DNA of 64,000 nt from Bacillus sp. HSf4 (GCF_029537375.1 NZ_CP120679.1:167501-231500); one strand, 5' to 3'. Counted from the first letter of the stretch, positions 28,030-36,765 are shown. The notes: generated by a model not told the origin, from the sequence alone. Made by a program: numbers and translations.

Positions 28030-28332
28030 ATGGAACCAATTGAAATTTTCAAGGCGTTATCAAATGAATCAAGGCTGCAGATTTTGCAATGGCTGAAGGA
28101 GCCTGATCGTCATTTTACACCCCATGAAGGGATTGATATGAACACAATCGGGGTCTGTGTCAGCCAAATCACTGACAAATTGAAAATGACGCAATCAACG
28201 GCTTCCCAATATCTTACCATCCTTTTAAGAGCCGGCCTGATTAAGGCGGAACGAATCGGAAAGTATACGTACTACAAAAGAGACGAAGAGGCCATTGAAA
28301 AACTTGCTGACTTTCTGAAAACAGAGATATGA
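28030..28332 (+). CDS. ArsR-family repressor, probably leaderless mRNA
   Basis: This is a 100-residue winged-helix repressor (IFKALSNESRLQILQWLKEPD, LKMTQSTASQYLTILLRAGLIKAERIGKYTYYK). The usual metal-binding Cys of ArsR or SmtB is missing from its helix, so the signal is probably not a metal; one Cys lies in the TIGVCVSQI segment. The first in-frame ATG (28021) overlaps the -10 box and cannot be in the mRNA made from that promoter. The second ATG (28030) coincides with the expected transcription start, and neither has a Shine-Dalgarno sequence. It is followed by an MFS pump gene whose promoter carries two more copies of the same operator. Confidence 0.85.
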   Translation: MEPIEIFKALSNESRLQILQWLKEPDRHFTPHEGIDMNTIGVCVSQITDKLKMTQSTASQYLTILLRAGLIKAERIGKYTYYKRDEEAIEKLADFLKTEI

Positions 28333-28335
28333 TGA

Positions 28336-28367
28336 TAAAAATAAACATCTCAAGGTGTTTATTTTTA
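28336..28367 (+). terminator. Terminator after arsR
   Basis: TAAAAATAAACA and TGTTTATTTTTA form a perfect 12-bp AT-rich stem; the second arm supplies the T-run. Confidence 0.7.
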
Positions 28368-28375
28368 CGCCCTAT

Positions 28376-28395
28376 ACATCGACATATTGCGATGT
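28376..28395. promoter_or_regulatory. ArsR-type operator 2
   Basis: ACATCG-N8-CGATGT has the same form and spacing as the site in the arsR promoter. It lies upstream of the MFS gene. Confidence 0.7.
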
Positions 28396-28416
28396 GTTTA
28401 TTTTTTTTAAATCAAA

Positions 28417-28436
28417 ATATCGATATTTCGCGATAT
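28417..28436. promoter_or_regulatory. ArsR-type operator 3
   Basis: ATATCG-N8-CGATAT has the same arms as the arsR promoter site. It lies 33 bp upstream of the MFS start codon and 41 bp (centre to centre) from operator 2, about four helical turns. Confidence 0.72.
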
Positions 28437-28468
28437 GTTGATTCATAATGATGAAGGAGTGAACATTG

Positions 28469-29644
28469 ATGTCTAACACCTGGAAAATTTATATTTTAGC
28501 CATTGTGAGCTTCCTGGTAGGAACCTCAGAGTACATCATTTCCGGTATTTTGGATCAGATTGCTCATACACTTGGGATCACATTAGCTGCTGCGGGCCAG
28601 CTGATTACGATCTTTTCACTTGTATATGCTATTTTCACACCGATTCTCATGGCGCTGACCGGAAGCATGGATAGACGGAAAATCATGATTTATGCACTCG
28701 GTTTATTTGTGGTTGGAAATATCCTCGCCTTTGTCCTGCCTGGTTATGGATGGTTTATTGCAGCACGGGTCATAATGGCGATGGGGGCAGGTATGGTTGT
28801 TGTAACCGCATTGACGATTGCCGCCAAGATCGCGCCTGAAGGTAAGCAGGGCAGTGCGATTGCTACTGTCGTCATGGGATTTACCGCTTCCCTCATCATT
28901 GGTGTTCCACTCGGAAGAATGACAGCGGAGACGTTGGGCTGGAAATCTGTATTTGGCGGAATTGCTCTATTGGGATTCATCGCAATGATCATTATTTCCT
29001 TTATGATTCCGCATACGGAAGGAGATAAGCCCGTACCTATACGTCAACAGCTTTCCCTTTTGAAGAAGCGAAAAGTTGCGATGGGGTTATCGATCACTTT
29101 TTTCTGGCTCGGGGGATATTCCGTTGCTTATACTTATTTATCACCATATCTCCTGACCGTTTCAGGGATAAGCAGCCATTTGCTGAGCGGCGTTCTGCTG
29201 ATTTTTGGCATCGCCAGCTTGGTTGGATCGAAGTTTGGAGGATACAGCACAGATAAGTGGGGAGTGCCCTTTACACTCGTCGGCGGGATGACATTACATG
29301 TCATCACACTGATTTTGCTGTCGCTTGTCACCCATTCCTATATCGGTGTGTTGGTGATTCTCATTCTATGGTCGTTTGCCGCATGGTCTACCGGCCCGAC
29401 ACAGCAATATCATCTGGCTACAATCGAACCGGAATTATCAGGTGTATTGCTTGGCATCAATCAGTCGATGATGCAATTTGCCATGGCTGTAGGTGCAGGA
29501 GCAGGGGGGATTTTTGTAGAGAACGTATCATTGGCTTCGATCACCTGGATTGGTGCATTGGGGGTTATGATCGCGATTGTCGCTGCTTTGATGACGTCCC
29601 ATTTTAAACAGAAAGCGCCACATTTAAAAGAAATCAATCAATAA
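28469..29644 (+). CDS. MFS drug-efflux-type transporter
   Basis: This 391-residue, 12-helix major facilitator belongs to the AraJ/YdhP-type DHA1 group. LVGTSEYIISGILDQIA at the start and RVIMAMGAGMVVVTALTIAAKIAP at the motif C region are typical. The ATG at 28469 is preferred over a TTG one codon earlier because AAGGAG then has 9-nt spacing. Expression is probably controlled by the ArsR protein through the two operators just upstream. The exported compound is unknown. Confidence 0.87.
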   Translation: MSNTWKIYILAIVSFLVGTSEYIISGILDQIAHTLGITLAAAGQLITIFSLVYAIFTPILMALTGSMDRRKIMIYALGLFVVGNILAFVLPGYGWFIAARVIMAMGAGMVVVTALTIAAKIAPEGKQGSAIATVVMGFTASLIIGVPLGRMTAETLGWKSVFGGIALLGFIAMIIISFMIPHTEGDKPVPIRQQLSLLKKRKVAMGLSITFFWLGGYSVAYTYLSPYLLTVSGISSHLLSGVLLIFGIASLVGSKFGGYSTDKWGVPFTLVGGMTLHVITLILLSLVTHSYIGVLVILILWSFAAWSTGPTQQYHLATIEPELSGVLLGINQSMMQFAMAVGAGAGGIFVENVSLASITWIGALGVMIAIVAALMTSHFKQKAPHLKEINQ

Positions 29645-29721
29645 TACCTTGCCTTGAAGATTCAATGGTTTCATTGTCATATTCATTTGCTTCTTGCAGC
29701 CCGACAAATCGAAAAATCTGA

Positions 29722-29755
29722 CATCCGCTCGTTACAGACGCGAGCGGATGTTTTT
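29722..29755 (+). terminator. Terminator after the MFS gene
   Basis: CATCCGCTCG and CGAGCGGATG form a 10-bp stem followed by TTTTTG. It may also serve the convergent DinB-family gene, which ends 2 bp away. Confidence 0.88.
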
Positions 29756-29756
29756 G

Positions 29757-30281
29757 TTAGTCCGCCAAAATCCGCAAATAAGCCTTCCAAGGTCCGACAT
29801 CGTCCTGATACCGCTTTGCCAGCACCCTTGCGATTTGCGAGATGTGAGTGAGGTCGTGGGCCACCCATGTCGAGAGCTGTTCTCTAAGCTTGACGATTCC
29901 AAATTCGGGGTGCACTCCCGTTTGTTCGAAGTCGGTTTCTGAATCAACGAGTTGCCGTAATGTCTTCAGGTTCTCCCGGCGGAGCGCCGCAAACTCGCCA
30001 AGTAATTGCTCAATGGTCTTCCCGGCGTTTTGCTGCATCTGCCCGACGCGGTCGAAGGGCGGAAATGTTTCCGTTTCTCCTTTTGTCAGGATCATCTCGA
30101 TCCGCGGAATCCAATTGTTTTTTTCACCTTCGATTAAATGTCCCACGACATCAAAGGCGTTCCAGGTACCCTCGCCTTCATCACTGCTGATCCACTCACG
30201 CGATAATCTAGTCAGCAACTGACTCAGCGTTTCCGGCGTGCGTTCGAGGATTTCGATTGCTTCATCAAGCTGAAAGTTCAT
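29757..30281 (-). CDS. DinB/YfiT-like four-helix metal protein
   Basis: The 174-residue protein matches the DinB/DfsB superfamily: a four-helix bundle with metal ligands in DVVGHLIEGEKNNW and WVAHDLTHISQIARVLA. Some relatives are thiol-S-transferases using bacillithiol; whether this one is active is not known. AAAGGAGGT precedes ATG 30281, which I prefer to an in-frame ATG 21 nt earlier. It stands alone and converges with the MFS gene. Confidence 0.85.
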   Translation of the reverse strand: MNFQLDEAIEILERTPETLSQLLTRLSREWISSDEGEGTWNAFDVVGHLIEGEKNNWIPRIEMILTKGETETFPPFDRVGQMQQNAGKTIEQLLGEFAALRRENLKTLRQLVDSETDFEQTGVHPEFGIVKLREQLSTWVAHDLTHISQIARVLAKRYQDDVGPWKAYLRILAD

Positions 30282-30427
30282 GTTTATGACCTCCTTTAAC
30301 AATTTAAAATAAAAGCTTTTGGATTAATGAAGCGGTATGGTTTGAATTACATTTTATTTTAATTGATTGTGTGGAAAACAGAAACATAGAGTCGGCTTTT
30401 TTCTGACGAATAGAACAACTCAGACAG

Positions 30428-30458
30428 ATGGTTGAACAATTGGTTTAACCATTTTTTT
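30428..30458 (+). terminator. Terminator-like hairpin ahead of the LanFEG operon
   Basis: ATGGTT (30428-30433) and AACCAT (30447-30452) pair with a 13-nt loop and are followed by seven T. No gene ends immediately upstream, so it could be an attenuator in the leader of the operon or an isolated feature. Confidence 0.4.
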
Positions 30459-30527
30459 AATGTTGGAAGAGTCTTGATTTTTAATTGCTAAACTCTTTTT
30501 ATAAAGGCGAAAAGGAGTTATTTGAAG

Positions 30528-31232
30528 ATGAATCATGAGTTTATTTTGCAAACGAGGCACTTAACCAAGAAATACAAAAAGTCGATTGTTTTAAACGGTG
30601 TATCAATGAATGTAAGAAAGAACACTGTTTACGGCCTGCTGGGGCCAAATGGGGCAGGTAAGTCAACGACGCTAAAAATAATATCCGGTTTGCTCAAACA
30701 AACATCAGGAGAGGTAATTTTCAATGGAAATCAGTGGACAAGGAAAGATTTGCTTTATATCGGTTCTTTAATTGAACATGCTCCGCTTTATGGGAATTTA
30801 ACTGCTATAGAAAATCTTGAGGTGATAAATACGATTCTCGGCCTGCCAAAAGAGCGAATTCAGGAGGTTCTTCAAATTGTTGGGTTAACAAATACGGGAA
30901 GTAAAAAAGTGATGAATTTTTCTATGGGAATGAAACAACGACTTGGCATTGCCCTTGCCATTTTGAATCGTCCCAAGCTATTAATTTTAGATGAGCCTAC
31001 TAATGGATTGGATCCTATTGGGATTCAAGAATTAAGAGAATTGATCGCTTCATTTCCGAAGCAGGGAATGACCGTTCTTTTATCCAGCCACTTGTTATCG
31101 GAAGTTGAACATTTAGCTGATGATGTCGGCATTATCAGCAATGGAATACTCGGTTATGAAGGTAAATATCATTCATATGATAACTTAGAAAATCTATTTA
31201 CAGATGTTGTGCGAAAGCATAGAGCCCGATAG
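30528..31232 (+). CDS. Lantibiotic-immunity ABC transporter, ATP-binding subunit (LanF type)
   Basis: This 234-residue ATPase has Walker A GPNGAGKST, signature FSMGMKQR and Walker B LLILDEPTNGLD. The Q-loop position reads LIEHAPLYGNLT, with Glu where most ABC proteins have Gln; this E-loop is a hallmark of lantibiotic-immunity LanF proteins. With the two membrane proteins downstream it would expel lantibiotics or related peptides from the membrane. ATG 30528 gives a 10-nt spacing to AAGGAG; a TTG 6 nt earlier is possible. No lantibiotic precursor or modification gene is in the window. Confidence 0.9.
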   Translation: MNHEFILQTRHLTKKYKKSIVLNGVSMNVRKNTVYGLLGPNGAGKSTTLKIISGLLKQTSGEVIFNGNQWTRKDLLYIGSLIEHAPLYGNLTAIENLEVINTILGLPKERIQEVLQIVGLTNTGSKKVMNFSMGMKQRLGIALAILNRPKLLILDEPTNGLDPIGIQELRELIASFPKQGMTVLLSSHLLSEVEHLADDVGIISNGILGYEGKYHSYDNLENLFTDVVRKHRAR

Positions 31233-31243
31233 GAGGTTGCCGA

Positions 31244-32002
31244 ATGTATTTATATTTAAAATCAGAAATCATAAAAACAAAAAGAACAATGATTAGAAAA
31301 ATGTTGTTGGTGATACCCCTAATATGTTCCATTCTTGCACTAGGTTTTAATTTTCTAGGCGGTCCGGAGATCGTAAGGCTGAGTGCAGAAACGATCATTA
31401 ATCATTGGGGAATATTATGGCTATCCGTGTTTGCAGCCCTTTCCACTGGGCTTTTAAATCATCTCGAAAAAAAATCGACGAATTTTAAAACGATTATTGG
31501 CTTACCCATAGATCTTCAAAAAAAGGAAATGAGCAGAGTTTTATTGACAACTGGATTAATGGGGCTAGGGTCTCTTCTGTTAATCATTTTTATCATCCTA
31601 ACGAGTTTGCTGGTTAAGACAAGTCCATACTTGGTTTCACTTGCCTCTTGTATTTTAGCGGTGATCCTGATGTTTATCACTTCACTATGGCAGATCCCGT
31701 TTTGCTTGTGGCTTTCTAGAAAAACGAATCTTTTTATCACCTTACTGTTAAATAGCATGCTTCATTTAAATCTAGGTTCAGTTTTTGCCCCTACGGAATA
31801 TTGGTGGTTTGTTCCATACAGCTGGCATTTAAGAGTGCAAATGCCGTTAACGAAACTGCACTCAAACGGAATCCCTTTGCCGCAAAATGACGAACTTCTG
31901 AGCTATTCAGTAATTCCAACCGCTCTAGTTTTAAGCATTACACTTTTTACTATCCTTACTTTGATTACGGTTAAGTCGTTGAATAAACTTGAGGTGAACT
32001 AA
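31244..32002 (+). CDS. Lantibiotic-immunity ABC permease (LanE type)
   Basis: This 252-residue protein has six hydrophobic segments (from about residue 20 to 245), the size and topology of LanE/LanG permeases. It starts at ATG 31244, 11 bp after the ATPase gene, with AGGAGG upstream. Its last codon overlaps the start of the next gene as TAATG, a sign of translational coupling. Assignment rests on topology and on its place between the LanF-type ATPase and a second permease. Confidence 0.85.
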   Translation: MYLYLKSEIIKTKRTMIRKMLLVIPLICSILALGFNFLGGPEIVRLSAETIINHWGILWLSVFAALSTGLLNHLEKKSTNFKTIIGLPIDLQKKEMSRVLLTTGLMGLGSLLLIIFIILTSLLVKTSPYLVSLASCILAVILMFITSLWQIPFCLWLSRKTNLFITLLLNSMLHLNLGSVFAPTEYWWFVPYSWHLRVQMPLTKLHSNGIPLPQNDELLSYSVIPTALVLSITLFTILTLITVKSLNKLEVN

Positions 32003-32769
32003 TGCTGCAATTTTACAGATGTTTGCTGGGCGAATGTAAAAAAAGAAAGCGAAGTATATTTTTATTATCCCACTTAAGCATTCCGCTCGTTTTATCTGGT
32101 GCTTTGGTGATGTACTTCTTATTCAGGAATGTACCCGTAGGTGCGGAAGCAAGCTATCTCATTTTTTTCGAATTAATTGGAGTCGGTACACCGGTCATCA
32201 TTTCGATTATTTGCGGGCTGGTGGCCGATTCTGAAAATGAGGCAGGCCATTTTCAAAATATACTTGGATTGATTCAGAGCAGGACCGTTTCATTCATCAG
32301 TCAAACAACAATGATGATATTCTTTTATACTGCTGCACTGTTTTTAACAATATCAATCTATACCCTGGCTCTGAAACAACTGGCCGGCGTCGATGAGGTT
32401 GACCTTTCTCTCTACTATGTAACAGGTATGATTTTTGCAGGAGCTTCCATCTTTCAATATTTCTTCTATCAAGTCGTTGGTTATAATTATGGGATAGGGA
32501 TGTGCAGTATATGCGGGTTTGGAGGAGTGATAATCACCGCTCTTTGCTTGACCACAATAGGAGATAAAATCTGGTGGCTCCTGCCTTGGGCGTGGGCAAA
32601 CCGATTCGGAGAATATGTAACGGAGTATTTGAAAATCAAAGATGTAAAACCGGTGGGTAATCCCACAATTCTAATGGGAGGTTATTCTTTTTTACTTATG
32701 ACAACAGGCATAATTCTACTAAGTATCGTTTGGATAAATAGGTGGTCAGGTAGGAAAACAAACGATTAA
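32002..32769 (+). CDS. Lantibiotic-immunity ABC permease (LanG type)
   Basis: This 255-residue protein has six predicted helices and begins with the basic segment LGECKKRKRS, common in LanG subunits. It overlaps the previous gene by one base. ATPase, LanE-type and LanG-type genes in this order match the subtilin, nukacin and CprABC-type immunity sets. A response regulator gene follows after 14 bp, so all five genes probably form one operon. Confidence 0.85.
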   Translation: MLQFYRCLLGECKKRKRSIFLLSHLSIPLVLSGALVMYFLFRNVPVGAEASYLIFFELIGVGTPVIISIICGLVADSENEAGHFQNILGLIQSRTVSFISQTTMMIFFYTAALFLTISIYTLALKQLAGVDEVDLSLYYVTGMIFAGASIFQYFFYQVVGYNYGIGMCSICGFGGVIITALCLTTIGDKIWWLLPWAWANRFGEYVTEYLKIKDVKPVGNPTILMGGYSFLLMTTGIILLSIVWINRWSGRKTND

Positions 32770-32783
32770 AGGGTGGTTCAAAT

Positions 32784-33452
32784 ATGGCCAAAATCTTGGC
32801 GATTGATGATGATGCTGCAATTCTAAGACTGATCAGGAAAATGCTGAGCTTAAAAAAACATGAGGTTACAACTTTGCAAAGTATAAAAGATATGACGATA
32901 GAGGAATTGAATCAATATCACCTCATTTTATTAGATGTCATGATGCCGGATGAAGATGGATTTAAAATTTGTGAGAAGATGAGGTCTTTAATTGATATAC
33001 CGATCATCTTTATGACTGCCAAAAGTGATGAATCTTCAATAATTAAAGGTTTATCCATTGGCGGAGATGATTATATTGTAAAGCCATTCAGCATTCATGA
33101 AGTGAATGCCCGTATTGAGGCCCATTTAAGGCGGGAGGCAAGACCGAAAAAGGGGGTTAAAAGTGTATTTATCGATGGTGACATTCTGATTGATTTAGAA
33201 GCGAAAAAAGTAATGATCAAAGGGGAGGAAGTAAGCTTTACTAAAACTCAATACAAAATTTGTGAACTGCTTGCATTACACAAAGGGAAAATCTTTTCCA
33301 AAGAAGATATCTATGAGTCTGTCTATTCAATAGAAAGCGATTCTCAAATTTCAACGGTTGTTGAACATATCAGAGTCATAAGGAAAAAAATTGCCCAGTT
33401 CAATTTAGCCCCTATCAGTACGGTCTGGGGTGTGGGGTACATATGGGAATAA
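32784..33452 (+). CDS. Response regulator, OmpR type (LanR/SpaR-like)
   Basis: The 222-residue protein has a receiver domain with phospho-acceptor Asp51 (LLDVMMPDEDG), acidic pocket IDDD, Thr in FMTAK and Lys in VKPFS. A winged-helix DNA-binding domain follows (about 125-222; VVEHIRVIRKKI). It overlaps the kinase gene by 10 bp. By analogy with SpaR and CprR it should activate the immunity genes upstream when the peptide is sensed. Confidence 0.9.
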   Translation: MAKILAIDDDAAILRLIRKMLSLKKHEVTTLQSIKDMTIEELNQYHLILLDVMMPDEDGFKICEKMRSLIDIPIIFMTAKSDESSIIKGLSIGGDDYIVKPFSIHEVNARIEAHLRREARPKKGVKSVFIDGDILIDLEAKKVMIKGEEVSFTKTQYKICELLALHKGKIFSKEDIYESVYSIESDSQISTVVEHIRVIRKKIAQFNLAPISTVWGVGYIWE

Positions 33453-34795
33453 GGAATACGTTATCGGCTTATTTTGTTAAATGGATCATAAAATTAGGTT
33501 TTGCAGGTTTGTTAATGTTGGCTCTGAATATCGGGTTCGTAACTTGGGGACTCAATCATCAACTTTTTCTCCCGGCGAACGAACCGATAAAAAAAGCGGA
33601 AAACATACAGAGTAAAGTTGAAAGCGCCGATTATATTGATCCCAGCATCATTCCTCCAGAACTGGATTACGCCGTTTTCAATAAGCAAACAAACAAAATC
33701 GTAAAGAGTAATATGAGCTCAAGAAATAAAGTAAAAGCAAGAGAAGCTTATCAGCATCCTAGTCAGGATAACATGAGCTCCTTTATAAGGTATGACAGTC
33801 GCTATGAAACGATTTTGATTCATTATAGTTTAAAAATTCAATTCGCCAATATTGAATTAAGAAGGGTATTTCCGAACCCTGGCGTATGGCTATCCGTTTT
33901 TTCAATCTTAATTTATTGTGTTTATTTAGTTTGGTATATCAGAAGTTTTTCTCGAATGATTGTCCAAGAAAACCAAAAGCTTATCCAAGTAGCCCGTAAA
34001 ATAAAAGAAAGAGACTTAAATATCGAATTTCCGCGAGTTCGGTTTAATGAGTACAAAGATGTAATGGGCGCAATGGAGAGTTTATCAAAAGCGCTTGTTA
34101 AATCCATTCAGAAGGAAATTGAGATTACCAATTCAAAGGCAGAACAGATCAGTTATTTAATCCACGATATAAAAATTCCGCTGACTGTGATAAAAGGGAA
34201 TATAGAACTTTTGGAAGCAATGGGAGATGAGGACGAGAAGGAAAATTTGAGCGACATTATAAATTCTATACAGCAGATTGAACGATACATTCAGGAAGTG
34301 ATCGATATCAACCTGGACAACAAACAAGCCAATACGAATATGGAAGAAGTATCGGTAACCGATTTCTTATGCAAGCTAAAAGCCGAAGTTAAAAGCTTGG
34401 GCAATAATATCATTGTCGAAGATTGGACACATAAAGAGGCTAGCCTTTATATAGACGTCATCCTGCTTATTCGAGCAATCAATAATATTGTATTAAACGG
34501 AATAGAAAGAACACCGCCGCCTAAAAAAGTGCAAATGATCGTCAAGCAGGATAAAGACCATATTCAATTTGTTATCATCGATCAAGGACCCGGTTTTTCG
34601 GAAGAAGCTCTAAAAAAAGGTACTGAACTTTTTTACACCGAAAACTTTGGACGGACGAATAACAGCCATTATGGATTGGGATTAACGTTTACCGAAAAGG
34701 TCATCAAGCAGCATAATGGAAGAATGAAGCTTGATAATAATGCTAACAACAACGGAGAGGTATTGGTGGAGATACCTGTTCTTTCGAAGGATTAA
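33443..34795 (+). CDS. Sensor histidine kinase (LanK/SpaK-like)
   Basis: This 450-residue kinase has two membrane helices (about 15-37 and 148-168) enclosing an extracellular domain of about 110 residues, the layout of lantibiotic-sensing SpaK/NisK/CprK kinases. A HAMP-like linker follows. The dimerisation His is His241 in LIHDIKIPLTVIK, and the ATP-binding domain carries IDQGPGFSEEAL and the HYGLGLTF G-box. It is the last gene of the operon. A hairpin (34806-34844) with no T-run lies between it and the convergent ABC exporter gene. Confidence 0.9.
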   Translation: MGIRNTLSAYFVKWIIKLGFAGLLMLALNIGFVTWGLNHQLFLPANEPIKKAENIQSKVESADYIDPSIIPPELDYAVFNKQTNKIVKSNMSSRNKVKAREAYQHPSQDNMSSFIRYDSRYETILIHYSLKIQFANIELRRVFPNPGVWLSVFSILIYCVYLVWYIRSFSRMIVQENQKLIQVARKIKERDLNIEFPRVRFNEYKDVMGAMESLSKALVKSIQKEIEITNSKAEQISYLIHDIKIPLTVIKGNIELLEAMGDEDEKENLSDIINSIQQIERYIQEVIDINLDNKQANTNMEEVSVTDFLCKLKAEVKSLGNNIIVEDWTHKEASLYIDVILLIRAINNIVLNGIERTPPPKKVQMIVKQDKDHIQFVIIDQGPGFSEEALKKGTELFYTENFGRTNNSHYGLGLTFTEKVIKQHNGRMKLDNNANNNGEVLVEIPVLSKD

Positions 34796-34805
34796 TCAAA
34801 AAATC

Positions 34806-34844
34806 ATAAAGGAGTCCCGCATTTATCAATTGAAACTCCTTTAT
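34806..34844. terminator. Hairpin between convergent genes
   Basis: ATAAAGGAGT and ACTCCTTTAT are perfect 10-bp arms, 19 nt apart. A T-run is lacking in both directions, so efficiency is doubtful. Confidence 0.5.
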
Positions 34845-34857
34845 ATTCGAGGAAAAC

Positions 34858-36597
34858 CTACGTCAACTGCCGCTCCGCAAACTCCCGATACAGCGCATGC
34901 GAAGCAACCAGCTCATGATGCCGTCCCATCCCGGTAATCTCGCCTTTTTCGATAAACAAAATTTGATCCGCGTTTACAATCGTCGAGAGGCGGTGAGCGA
35001 TGACGAAGGTTGTGCGTCCTTTCATGAGGCGGGTGAGGGCCTGCTGGACAATGCCTTCGGACTGGCTGTCAAGGCTGGCTGTCGCTTCGTCCATCATTAA
35101 AATTTTCGGATCGCGCAGGAAGGCGCGGGCGATAGCGATGCGCTGTCTCTGTCCGCCTGAGAGCTTGACGCCGCGTTCACCGACTTCTGTATCCAGCTGG
35201 TTTGGAAACTGTTTGATGAATTCAGCGGCAAAGGCCATTTCTGCGACTTCCCATAGCTTCTGATCGTCAATTTCGCCGGCGTTGTCCAATCCGTAGCAAA
35301 GGTTCTCACGGATTGTCCCCGCCATCATCGGGCTGTCTTGGGAGACGTAGCCGATTTGGCTGCGCCACGATTTCATCGACAGTTCGTGAATGGGTGTGTC
35401 TCCGATTTTAATCACGCCTGAATCCGGTTCATAAAAGCGTTCGAGCAGGCCGAACATCGTTGTTTTCCCGCCGCCGCTCGGACCGACAAAGGCGATCATT
35501 TGCCCGGGTTCGACATCAAAGGAGATATTGCGCAGGACGGGTTCATCATGGCTGTAGGAGAAAGAAACATGTTCAACGCGTATCGGCTGATTCGCAATAT
35601 CGCGTTCGATCCCTTTCTGTCCTGCCTCTTCTTCCGTATTGAGAATGTCGACAATCCGTTCTGTGGCGCCTTTTGCTTTTTGCAGCTGAGTAAAAAACAT
35701 TGTAAATGATGTAATCGGAAAAATGATTTGAAAGAGATAAAGCAAAAACGCGATAAGCGAGCCTGCCGACATCGTTCCGTCGGCGACGCGGATGCCGCCA
35801 TAGCCGATGATAGCAACGATGACAATCATGATCACAAGGTGCATGAACGGAGAGACGAGCGCAAAAATACGGGCTTCTTTCAAGCCGTATTCAAACAGCT
35901 TTGAAATCCCTGATAACCCTTTCATTTTTTCTGTCTCCTCCGCGTTGGATGCTTTCATCAGTCTGATTTCGCTTAATGTCTGCTGGACATTCCCCGTAAA
36001 GGCGGCGGTTTCATCCTGCATCGTTTTCGAGATGTTGTGCATCTTCATACCAAGCGGGATCATAATCACGGTTGTAATCGGAACGGCAATCAGCATGAGG
36101 AGCGTCATTTTCCAGTCCATGATCAGCAAAATGACAACGGCTCCGATAATCGTGATCATCCCTGAAATGAATTGCGGAAAATGGTCGGATATTAAGTCTT
36201 CCACGATGCCGGTATCATTGACAACGCGGCTGACGGTTTCGCCGCTCGTCTTTTCGTCAAAGTACCGAACGGGGAGTCGCAGCAATTTAAACCACATCCG
36301 CTCACGCAAGGAAGCGACGACTTTTTGCCCGGCATAGGCAAGAAAATAGGTGGAAAACCCGTCGCAAATCGCTTGAATGATAAAAACGAGCGCGAGGATT
36401 CCCGCTAAGGCGATGTTGATCGATTGGGCGGAAAAGCCGTCAACCATTTCCCTCGTTAAAAGCGGGATGGACAGCCCCACCAATGTCGTAATCAGGCTTG
36501 TGCTTAAGCCGATTGCTAATGCGAGTTTAGGGACGTTGGATGAGAGAATCAATGAGAAGAACGGTTTTATGCTGGTTGGTTTGTTCTCTGTTTTCAT
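34858..36597 (-). CDS. BmrA-like multidrug ABC exporter
   Basis: This 579-residue half-transporter joins a six-helix ABC membrane domain (about 1-320) to an ATPase: Walker A GPSGGGKTT, signature LSGGQRQRIA, Walker B ILMMDEATASLD and the H-loop VIAHRLST. The ATPase part is close to B. subtilis BmrA (YvcC) as I remember it, but the membrane domain differs enough to suggest a paralogue. It would function as a homodimer exporting lipophilic drugs. It is monocistronic and divergent from the DsbA-family gene, so the repeats at 36704-36744 might act on both. Confidence 0.9.
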   Translation of the reverse strand: MKTENKPTSIKPFFSLILSSNVPKLALAIGLSTSLITTLVGLSIPLLTREMVDGFSAQSINIALAGILALVFIIQAICDGFSTYFLAYAGQKVVASLRERMWFKLLRLPVRYFDEKTSGETVSRVVNDTGIVEDLISDHFPQFISGMITIIGAVVILLIMDWKMTLLMLIAVPITTVIMIPLGMKMHNISKTMQDETAAFTGNVQQTLSEIRLMKASNAEETEKMKGLSGISKLFEYGLKEARIFALVSPFMHLVIMIVIVAIIGYGGIRVADGTMSAGSLIAFLLYLFQIIFPITSFTMFFTQLQKAKGATERIVDILNTEEEAGQKGIERDIANQPIRVEHVSFSYSHDEPVLRNISFDVEPGQMIAFVGPSGGGKTTMFGLLERFYEPDSGVIKIGDTPIHELSMKSWRSQIGYVSQDSPMMAGTIRENLCYGLDNAGEIDDQKLWEVAEMAFAAEFIKQFPNQLDTEVGERGVKLSGGQRQRIAIARAFLRDPKILMMDEATASLDSQSEGIVQQALTRLMKGRTTFVIAHRLSTIVNADQILFIEKGEITGMGRHHELVASHALYREFAERQLT

Positions 36598-36686
36598 TTG
36601 CTTGCCTCCTTTCTGTAACGAATCATACTACGAGATAGGCGGCAAAAGGTTTCCAAGCCTGCCGTTTTTTTTATTTAACTTTAAGG

Positions 36687-36744
36687 TTGACAGATGAAAG
36701 AGGTGTAACTATTATTATTACATAATGTAACTTGTGTAGTTACA
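36687..36744 (+). promoter_or_regulatory. Promoter and repeated operator motif of the DsbA-family gene
   Basis: TTGACA (36687-36692), 17 bp and TATTAT (36710-36715) form a good sigma-A promoter. TGTAACT occurs at 36704 and 36726, and its reverse complement AGTTACA at 36738. The 13-bp palindrome TTACATAATGTAA (36718-36730) lies over the transcription start. The arrangement suggests repression, perhaps by an HxlR or MarR protein. Confidence 0.7.
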
Positions 36745-36765
36745 AATGAGAAAGGAACAAAAAAC

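Noticed and set aside
30470..30505. TTGATT ... TATAAA and TTGAT-like direct repeats as a SpaR-type box upstream of the LanFEG operon
   Set aside because: The spacer to TATAAA is 20 bp and the second repeat unit is poor (TTGCT); not distinguishable from AT-rich background.
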